Position numbers and translations under genes: made by a program
Assembly (NCBI GenBank): GCA_023443315.1
Contig: JAEZVA010000057.1
Span: forward strand, 8,451-72,450
Direction: 5' to 3'
DNA length: 64,000 bases
From: Bacillota bacterium
GTDB taxonomy: Bacteria > Bacillota > Clostridia > Oscillospirales > Ruminococcaceae
In this document: positions 58,444-64,000 of the stretch, in pieces
Position numbering within the stretch: the stretch's first letter is position 1
How the letters are laid out: each line of letters opens with the position of its first letter
Notes under the pieces: model-generated
What the model was told of the DNA's origin: nothing
Databases searched by the model: none
Seen by the model: the letters and a program-made list of their open reading frames with translations, nothing else

Positions 58444-58493
58444 AACTATTCTTTTTTACGTAATAAAAAGCGCTTGTAAAAAGGCGCTTATTT

Positions 58494-58522
58494 ATTATAG
58501 CAAGCCGCAATACGCTTGTCAA
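58494..58522 (-). promoter_or_regulatory. Promoter of tRNA-Lys
   Basis: Minus-strand TTGACA (58522-58517) and TATAAT (58499-58494) with 17-base spacing, both consensus. Confidence 0.85.
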
Positions 58523-58605
58523 GGATGGATTACGAAAAACCGCACAATCCCGCGAGAGCCCCCATCCATTACTGTTTCACGCGCGCCGCAAATTATGAGT
58601 GGGGA

Positions 58606-58643
58606 TAAAAAAATCGGCGTCCGGGGCAAAACCGGACGCCGAT
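58606..58643 (-). terminator. Intrinsic terminator after thrS
   Basis: ATCGGCGTCCGG (58613-58624) pairs perfectly with CCGGACGCCGAT (58632-58643); the minus strand then has a run of T (58606-58612). Confidence 0.85.
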
Positions 58644-58657
58644 GTGTGAGTGTGGGG

Positions 58658-60571
58658 TTAATCGTGGGTTCTGGCGCTAATCTCTGCCAGCAGCTGCGCA
58701 AGGAACTCGTTAACCGAAACCGCGCCCTTGTCACCGTCCTTGCGGGAGCGCACCGCCACGGTGCCGTCGGTCTGCTCCTTTTCGCCCACAACCAGCATAT
58801 AGGGCACCTTGGCAAGCTGTGCCTCGCGAATCTTGTAGCCTATCTTTTCGGGGCGCAGGTCAAGCTCCACGCGCACGCCCTCGGCGTTTAAGCGGTCAGA
58901 CACCTGCTGCGCGTACTCGGTAAACCGCTCCGAAACGGGGATAACCTTTACCTGCACAGGCGCAAGCCAGGTGGGGAACGCGCCCGCAAAATGCTCGATT
59001 AAGATGCCGATAAACCGCTCGATGCTGCCAAACGCCACGCGGTGAATCATTACAGGGCGGTGCTTTTCGCCGTCCGCGCCCGTGTATTCCAGCTCAAACC
59101 GCTCGGGCATCTGGAAGTCGAGCTGAATGGTTCCGCACTGCCAGGTGCGCCCGATGCTATCCTCAAGGTGGAAGTCGATCTTCGGTCCGTAGAACGCGCC
59201 GTCGCCCTCGTTTACCACAAACTCGCGCCCAAGCTCGGCAAGCGCCTCGCGCAGGGAGTCGGTGGCGTAGTTCCAGTCCTCCTCGCTGCCCATGCTGTCC
59301 TCGGGGCGGGTGGAAAGCTCGATGTGGTACTTAAACCCAAACAGGCTGTATACCTCGTCAATCAGCGCGACAACGCCCTTGATTTCGTCCTTAATCTGCT
59401 CGCGGGTCATAAAGATGTGCGCATCGTCCTGGGTAAAGCAGCGCACGCGCATCAGCCCGTGCAAAGCGCCCGAAAGCTCGTGGCGGTGCACCAAGCCCAG
59501 CTCGCCCATACGCAGCGGCAGGTCGCGGTAGGAGTGTGGCTCCAGCTTGTAGGTGAGCATGCCGCCGGGGCAGTTCATCGGCTTTACCGCAAAATCCGAT
59601 TCATCGATGACGGTGGTGTACATGTTGTCTTTATAGTGGTCCCAGTGCCCCGAACGCTCCCACAAGGCGCGATTTAGGATGATGGGGGAGGATATTTCGT
59701 GGTAGCCTGCCTTCTTGTGCACCTCGCGCCAGTATTCTATCAGCTGGTTCTTTACAATCATGCCCTTGGGCAGAAAAAACGGAAAGCCCGGTCCCTCATC
59801 CAGCATCGCAAACAGCGAAAGCTCCTTGCCCAGCTTGCGGTGGTCGCGCTTCTTTGCCTCCTCCACACGCACAAGGTATTCGTCCAGCTGGCTCTTTTTC
59901 GGGTACGCCGTGCCGTAGATGCGGCAGAGCATCTTGTTCTTTTCGCTGCCACGCCAGTATGCGCCGGTCGCCGAGGTCAGCTTAACCGCCTTCACGGCAC
60001 CCGTGCTCATCAGGTGAGGTCCCGCGCACAGGTCGGTAAAGTCCGCCTGACGGTACAGGCTGATGTTCTCGCCCTTGCCCGCGTGCTCGGCAATCAGCTC
60101 TACCTTATAGCTTTCGTTCTTTTCGCTCATCAGCGCGGTCGCATCGTCGGGGGAAAGCTCGTACCGCTCCAGCGGCAGATCCTCCTTCGCGATTTTCGCC
60201 ATCTCCGCCTCAAGCTTTTCAAGGTCTTCGGGGGTAAACGGGGTCTCTACGTCAAAGTCGTAGTAAAAGCCGTTGTCGATGGCAGGACCAATTGCAAACT
60301 TTGCGTCGGGGTACAGGCGCTTCACCGCCTGCGCCAGCATATGCGACGCGGTGTGCCAAAACGCACGCCTGCCGTCGGGGTCTTCAAAGGTAAGCAGGGT
60401 AAGCGCGCAGTCTTCGGTCAGGGGGGTACGCAGGTCGCAGTTCTTGCCGTTTACTTTAGCAAGGCAGACCGCCTTATACAGCCCCGCGCCCAATTCCTTT
60501 GCAATCTCGGCAGGGGTAATGCCCTCGTTATACTGCTTTACTACGCCGCCCTTTAGTTCTACGTTAATCAT
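58658..60571 (-). CDS. thrS: Threonyl-tRNA synthetase
   Basis: A 637-residue class II synthetase. It begins with the TGS domain (INVELKGGVVKQYNEGITPA), then the editing domain with HTASHMLAQAVKRLYPDAKF, and the catalytic core with motif 2 LPLRMGELGLVHRHELSGAL and MRVRCFTQDDAHIF. Motif 3 is in GSIERFIGILIEHF and the anticodon-binding domain ends the protein. ATG 60571 follows AAGGAG at nine bases; the frame is open to 60622. Expression is governed by a T-box leader upstream. Confidence 0.98.
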   Translation of the reverse strand: MINVELKGGVVKQYNEGITPAEIAKELGAGLYKAVCLAKVNGKNCDLRTPLTEDCALTLLTFEDPDGRRAFWHTASHMLAQAVKRLYPDAKFAIGPAIDNGFYYDFDVETPFTPEDLEKLEAEMAKIAKEDLPLERYELSPDDATALMSEKNESYKVELIAEHAGKGENISLYRQADFTDLCAGPHLMSTGAVKAVKLTSATGAYWRGSEKNKMLCRIYGTAYPKKSQLDEYLVRVEEAKKRDHRKLGKELSLFAMLDEGPGFPFFLPKGMIVKNQLIEYWREVHKKAGYHEISSPIILNRALWERSGHWDHYKDNMYTTVIDESDFAVKPMNCPGGMLTYKLEPHSYRDLPLRMGELGLVHRHELSGALHGLMRVRCFTQDDAHIFMTREQIKDEIKGVVALIDEVYSLFGFKYHIELSTRPEDSMGSEEDWNYATDSLREALAELGREFVVNEGDGAFYGPKIDFHLEDSIGRTWQCGTIQLDFQMPERFELEYTGADGEKHRPVMIHRVAFGSIERFIGILIEHFAGAFPTWLAPVQVKVIPVSERFTEYAQQVSDRLNAEGVRVELDLRPEKIGYKIREAQLAKVPYMLVVGEKEQTDGTVAVRSRKDGDKGAVSVNEFLAQLLAEISARTHD

Positions 60572-60611
60572 CGTTGTTCGCTCCTTCTTCATCTGGTTTG
60601 ATGTATATCGG

Positions 60612-60902
60612 GGAAAAAACAAAAAGACCCCACCCCATCAGTCGGGGTGAGGCAGTACATGCTCCACGGTTCCACCCGAATTGCAGTCGAAAAAGACCGC
60701 CGCTCGAACCGGCACCGTAACGTGTGCCAAACGCCGCTTTTTTGCAGTCTGCGCGGGGGTAACCGCGGCGACCTTGTATAGCGGGCTCAGGGGTGGTTTT
60801 CTCGCTGTGAAGATCCTTATGACCCGCGCTTTCAGCCAGCGGCGCGTGCTCTCTTTGCTAAGGCGGCTTCCGATACTGTCCCCGTCAATGCTTTTGCTGT
60901 TT
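60612..60902 (-). promoter_or_regulatory. Threonine T-box riboswitch before thrS
   Basis: The leader holds the T-box GGGTGGAACCGTGG (minus strand, 60677-60664). The terminator pairs CACCCC with GGGGTG (around 60631-60649) and is followed by CTTTTTGTTTTTT. Stem I contains AGAGAG and GGCTGAAAGC, and a loop with TTCACAGC offers ACA, a threonine codon, as possible specifier. Uncharged tRNA-Thr would prevent termination. Confidence 0.9.
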
Positions 60903-60908
60903 TTTTTC

Positions 60909-60937
60909 ATAGTAGCACCAGAGGTCGGCTTTGTCAA
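60909..60937 (-). promoter_or_regulatory. Promoter of the thrS T-box leader
   Basis: Minus-strand TTGACA (60937-60932) and TACTAT (60914-60909), 17 bases apart. The divergent rny promoter lies about 135 bases away, so 60572-61183 is fully accounted for by two leaders and promoters. Confidence 0.8.
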
Positions 60938-61071
60938 TACTGCGCTGATTCGTTAGATAATTGGCGCACACGGGGGAATACGGGGTACCCAAAATAGTAC
61001 AGACGACGCAATCCCATCTCATTGGACAAAAAAAGCCAAAAATGCGACAAAAACGCGCGTTAAATCAGCCC

Positions 61072-61100
61072 TTGACAGACAACCAAGCAACATATAAAAT
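61072..61100 (+). promoter_or_regulatory. Promoter of rny
   Basis: TTGACA (61072-61077) and TAAAAT (61095-61100) with 17-base spacing. Confidence 0.75.
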
Positions 61101-61183
61101 AGTAATTGGTGCAATAGCACTTATATTATTATTTTTATAATATTAAAATTTAGAGAAACTAAGCAAAGGAGGTTTTTGATTAA

Positions 61184-62746
61184 GTGGATTCACAGACGAT
61201 TTTATACTGCGTCATTTCAGTAATCGTCGGAGCTATTGTGATTGGTGTCCCTCTGTTTTTTCTGGGCATTTCATATAGAAAAAGAGTAGCTGAGGCTGAG
61301 TTTGGTTCTGCTGAGCAGGAGGCCAAACGAATTGTTAGCGATGCTCTAAAAACTGCAGAAAGCAAGAAAAAAGAAGCACTTGTCGAGGCCAAAGACGAAA
61401 TTTACAGAATGCGTTCGGATGCAGACAAAGAAATAAAAGAACGCAGAAGCGAACTACAGCGCCAGGAACGGCGCATCATGCAAAAAGAAGAGAACCTAGA
61501 CCATAAGATGGAGACCCTTGAGCGCAAGGACGACACCCTGCAAAAGAAGCTCGCGGAGGCGGATACAAAGCTTGCCGATGCCGAGCAGATTAAAAAGCAT
61601 CAGTTTGAGATGCTTGAAAAGATATCGCTTTTCACCATCGATCAGGCAAAGGAGTACCTGCTTAAAAACCTGGAAGATGAGCTTGTTCACGAAAAGGCAC
61701 TGAAGATTAACCAGTACGAGCAGATGCTGCGCGACGAGGCGGACCAAAAGGCGCGCAATATTATCTCTATGGCCATTCAGCGTTGTGCCGCAGAGCACGT
61801 TGCGGAGGCGACCGTTTCGGTGGTTGCGCTGCCTAGTGATGAGATGAAGGGACGCATTATCGGACGTGAGGGACGCAACATCCGTGCCCTTGAAACGATG
61901 ACCGGCGTCGACCTGATTATTGACGATACCCCCGAGGCGATTACACTTTCCTGCTTTGACCCTGTGCGACGCGAGATTGCGCGCATCTCCCTAGAGAAGC
62001 TGATCTCCGACGGCCGCATCCATCCCGCCCGCATTGAGGAGATGGTGGATAAGGCAAAACACGAGGTGGAACTGAAGATTCGCCAAGACGGCGAGCGCGC
62101 GGTAATGGAAACCGGCGTACACGGCATGAACCCAGAGCTGATTAAGCTAATTGGACGTCTGCGCTACCGTACAAGCTACGGGCAGAACGTGCTCGACCAT
62201 TCGCTGGAGGTTGCTTACCTTGCGGGCGTTATGGCTAGCGAGCTTGGTGTTGAGGTTAACTTTGCAAAACGTGCGGGTCTTTTACACGATATCGGCAAGG
62301 CGCTTGACCATGAGATTGAGGGCACCCATGTTGAGATCGGCGTAGACATCGCAAAGAAATACAAGGAAAACCCCGAGATTATCCACGCAATACAGGCGCA
62401 CCACGGCGACGTAGAGCCCAAAACAATCGTTGCTTGCCTGGTTCAGGCGGCAGACGCCATCTCGGCGGCACGCCCCGGTGCAAGACGCGAGAATCTCGAA
62501 AACTACATCAAACGGCTTGAGAAGCTCGAAGAGATTGCAAGCTCGTTTAACGGCGTAGAGAAGACCTTTGCCATCCAGGCAGGTCGTGAGGTTCGCATTA
62601 TGGTGAAGCCCGAGATTGTAAACGACGACCAGATGACGCTGCTTGCGCGCGACATCGTCAGCAAGATTGAAGCAGAGCTTGACTACCCAGGACAGATTAA
62701 GGTTCACATTGTGCGCGAAAACCGCGCGATTGAATACGCGAAATAA
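61184..62746 (+). CDS. rny: Ribonuclease Y
   Basis: A 520-residue membrane-anchored endonuclease that starts bulk mRNA decay in Firmicutes. One N-terminal helix ([20 protein letters not shown]), a long coiled coil (residues ~25-190, rich in Glu/Lys), the KH domain with [20 protein letters not shown], and the HD domain with [12 protein letters not shown] near residue 367. It starts at GTG behind AAGGAGG. The order rny-ymdB-spoVS is conserved in Bacillus and Clostridia. Confidence 0.97.
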   Translation: MDSQTILYCVISVIVGAIVIGVPLFFLGISYRKRVAEAEFGSAEQEAKRIVSDALKTAESKKKEALVEAKDEIYRMRSDADKEIKERRSELQRQERRIMQKEENLDHKMETLERKDDTLQKKLAEADTKLADAEQIKKHQFEMLEKISLFTIDQAKEYLLKNLEDELVHEKALKINQYEQMLRDEADQKARNIISMAIQRCAAEHVAEATVSVVALPSDEMKGRIIGREGRNIRALETMTGVDLIIDDTPEAITLSCFDPVRREIARISLEKLISDGRIHPARIEEMVDKAKHEVELKIRQDGERAVMETGVHGMNPELIKLIGRLRYRTSYGQNVLDHSLEVAYLAGVMASELGVEVNFAKRAGLLHDIGKALDHEIEGTHVEIGVDIAKKYKENPEIIHAIQAHHGDVEPKTIVACLVQAADAISAARPGARRENLENYIKRLEKLEEIASSFNGVEKTFAIQAGREVRIMVKPEIVNDDQMTLLARDIVSKIEAELDYPGQIKVHIVRENRAIEYAK

Positions 62747-62764
62747 CCCCCACAGATTGGTACC

Positions 62765-62806
62765 AACCGGCAGGGCAGGAGGAACTCCACCCTGCCGGTT
62801 TTTTGC
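62765..62806 (+). terminator. Intrinsic terminator after rny
   Basis: AACCGGCAGGG (62765-62775) pairs perfectly with CCCTGCCGGTT (62790-62800), followed by TTTTTG. Confidence 0.85.
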
Positions 62807-62912
62807 ACTGCCGCATCGGTACTTGCACAATAAATGGAATACAAAACTGCATATTTTATTCAATATGCAAATATTTAACTGTAAAATCAAGGCTTTTTTT
62901 GCCTTTTGTATA

Positions 62913-62942
62913 TTGTTATTTACTACACAACTGCGCTATAAT
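62913..62942 (+). promoter_or_regulatory. Promoter of the ymdB-type gene
   Basis: TTGTTA (62913-62918) and TATAAT (62937-62942) with 18-base spacing. Confidence 0.6.
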
Positions 62943-62994
62943 GGTAATGTGCTGTTTACAGAGCCTGCATGGCAATATGAGGAGGATTATCCAA

Positions 62995-63768
62995 TTGAGG
63001 GTACTTTGCGTCGGTGATGTGGTTGGGAGAACCGGCTGCGATTTTCTGTTACGCCACCTTCCCGAACTCAAACGAAAGACCGAAGCAGACGCGGTGATTG
63101 TCAACGGCGAGAACTCGTCTCAGCGCAACGGCATCTCGCCCAGCAGCGCAGGGAGGCTGTTTGACGCAGGAGCTGATGTCATCACCACCGGTAACCATGT
63201 CTTTCGCCACCGCGATATCGGGGCCTATTTGGAAGAACACCCCGATGTTCTGCGACCGGCAAACTACCCAGAAGGAACCTTCGGTAATGGGCTTTTCGTG
63301 CTTGACCTTGGACGCGTACGCGTCACGATTATCAACCTGCTTGGCGTCGTGTTTTTAAACAACCTCAATAACCCGTTTGAGTGTATGGACGAGCTGCTAA
63401 AGCAGGTACAAACCCGTATCGTGATTGTTGATTTTCACGCAGAGGCCACCAGCGAGAAGCTTGCACTTGCTCATTATCTGGACGGGCGCATCTCGGCGAT
63501 GTTCGGTACCCACACCCATGTGCAGACTGCCGATGCTTGTATTCTGCCACAGGGTACGGGGTATATCACCGATGTGGGCATGACAGGCCCCATCCACTCG
63601 GTTTTGGGAATGAAGCCCGAGCTTGCGATTCGAAGGCTAAAGACCTTAATGCCCGTCGGCTATGAACCCGCCGCTGGCGACTGCATGATTAACGCAGTGG
63701 TGTTTGACATCGACGAGCGCACCGGCAAAACAACCTCGGTAACCCCCGTCCGTTATACGCAACAGTAA
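62995..63768 (+). CDS. YmdB-family metallophosphoesterase
   Basis: A 257-residue calcineurin-like phosphodiesterase of the YmdB family, studied in B. subtilis as a 2',3'-cAMP phosphodiesterase affecting biofilm and sporulation choice. Metal motifs: VLCVGDVVGRTG (Asp), VNGENSSQRNGIS (Asn/Glu), TTGNHVFRHRDI, IVDFHAEATSEK and GTHTHVQTADA. TTG 62995 is chosen since AGGAGG (62980-62985) is nine bases before it and the family N terminus begins MRVLCVGD. It has its own promoter after rny's terminator. Confidence 0.92.
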   Translation: MRVLCVGDVVGRTGCDFLLRHLPELKRKTEADAVIVNGENSSQRNGISPSSAGRLFDAGADVITTGNHVFRHRDIGAYLEEHPDVLRPANYPEGTFGNGLFVLDLGRVRVTIINLLGVVFLNNLNNPFECMDELLKQVQTRIVIVDFHAEATSEKLALAHYLDGRISAMFGTHTHVQTADACILPQGTGYITDVGMTGPIHSVLGMKPELAIRRLKTLMPVGYEPAAGDCMINAVVFDIDERTGKTTSVTPVRYTQQ

Positions 63769-63918
63769 GGCATACGACCTCGGAAACCAGTCCTATGTTC
63801 GCTATAGTTTGGCATCTTTTGGTTTAGGTAAAACAAAGAGTGCGCAAACCTCGGCACCAAAAGTAAGTCTGAAAAAATGTAACTCTGATAGTTTTGAACT
63901 GGAAGGATTGAAATTGTT

Positions 63919-64000
63919 ATGGAAGTATTAAAGGTTTCAGCAAAATCGATTCCCAATTCGGTTGCAGGGGCAATCGCGGGGGTCATCCGAGAAAAAGGCA
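63919..64000 (+). CDS. spoVS: Stage V sporulation protein S, 5' part (runs off the window)
   Basis: The first 27 residues begin MEVLKVSAKSIPNSVAGAIA and are nearly invariant among SpoVS proteins of spore formers. The complete protein would be about 86 residues. SpoVS is a small dimeric DNA-binding-like protein acting in sporulation. GGAAGG precedes the ATG. The gene is cut at the window end. It supports an endospore-forming host. Confidence 0.92.
   Translation, partial: MEVLKVSAKSIPNSVAGAIAGVIREKG

Noticed and set aside
60638..60937. Open frames on both strands upstream of thrS
   Set aside because: They overlap the T-box leader and its promoter; no independent ribosome site or family match.

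Overview
The window looks like chromosome from a spore-forming Clostridia-class Firmicute of moderate GC (by eye about 50-55%, lower in one island), probably an Oscillospirales-type anaerobe. The pointers are spoVS at the right edge behind rny and a ymdB-type gene, a perfect CIRCE operator before groES-groEL, T-box leaders before alaS and thrS, a VanW protein, a C_GCAxxG_C_C protein, a PurO-type IMP cyclohydrolase with a stand-alone AICAR formyltransferase, and strong AGGAGG ribosome sites. No rRNA, CRISPR array, insertion sequence or prophage was seen.

Layout. 1-4.5 kb: a two-component system, then VanW, a DltA-like adenylating enzyme and a carrier protein. 4.5-6.9 kb: a polar amino acid ABC importer. 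6.9-8.3 kb: a lone lipoprotein. 8.4-11.8 kb: an ArsR-controlled operon with three permease genes, a Cys-rich protein and a small thioredoxin-like protein, probably for metalloid or metal resistance. 11.9-13.9 kb: initiator tRNA, GtrA and a lipid kinase. 14-16.1 kb: groES-groEL. 16.4-17.9 kb: an NfeD/SPFH membrane pair. 17.9-26.6 kb: a structured RNA with its own terminator, then purE-C-F-M-N, a GNAT gene, a PurO-like gene, an AICAR formyltransferase gene and purD. 27-29 kb: a GNAT enzyme and a class B penicillin-binding protein.

29.2-36.3 kb: an independently promoted and terminated structured RNA of about 390 nt, then a polyamine cluster (speD, arginine decarboxylase, speE, speB, carboxyspermidine-type dehydrogenase and decarboxylase) that encodes two routes from putrescine to spermidine. 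36.4-44.5 kb: T-box-alaS, HIT, phosphoribosyltransferase, comEC, holA and an RNase M5-like gene. 44.6-49.6 kb: an MBOAT/DHHW O-acetylation pair and a GH36 alpha-galactosidase. 49.6-55.9 kb: nitroreductase, a 29-residue Cys/Trp/Arg-rich mini-protein, a nuclease-helicase fusion, a CmpB-type membrane protein, a PfkB kinase and a HAD phosphatase.

56.0-58.2 kb: an AT-rich island of two genes next to tRNA-Lys. One encodes an FRG-domain protein and the other an unrecognised 414-residue protein whose C-terminal end carries an R-x4-H motif like that of HEPN ribonucleases. This is the best candidate here for an undescribed defence or toxin module. 58.4-64 kb: tRNA-Lys, T-box-thrS, rny, ymdB and the start of spoVS.

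All calls come from reading the sequence. Family names rest on motifs and gene order, not database searches.
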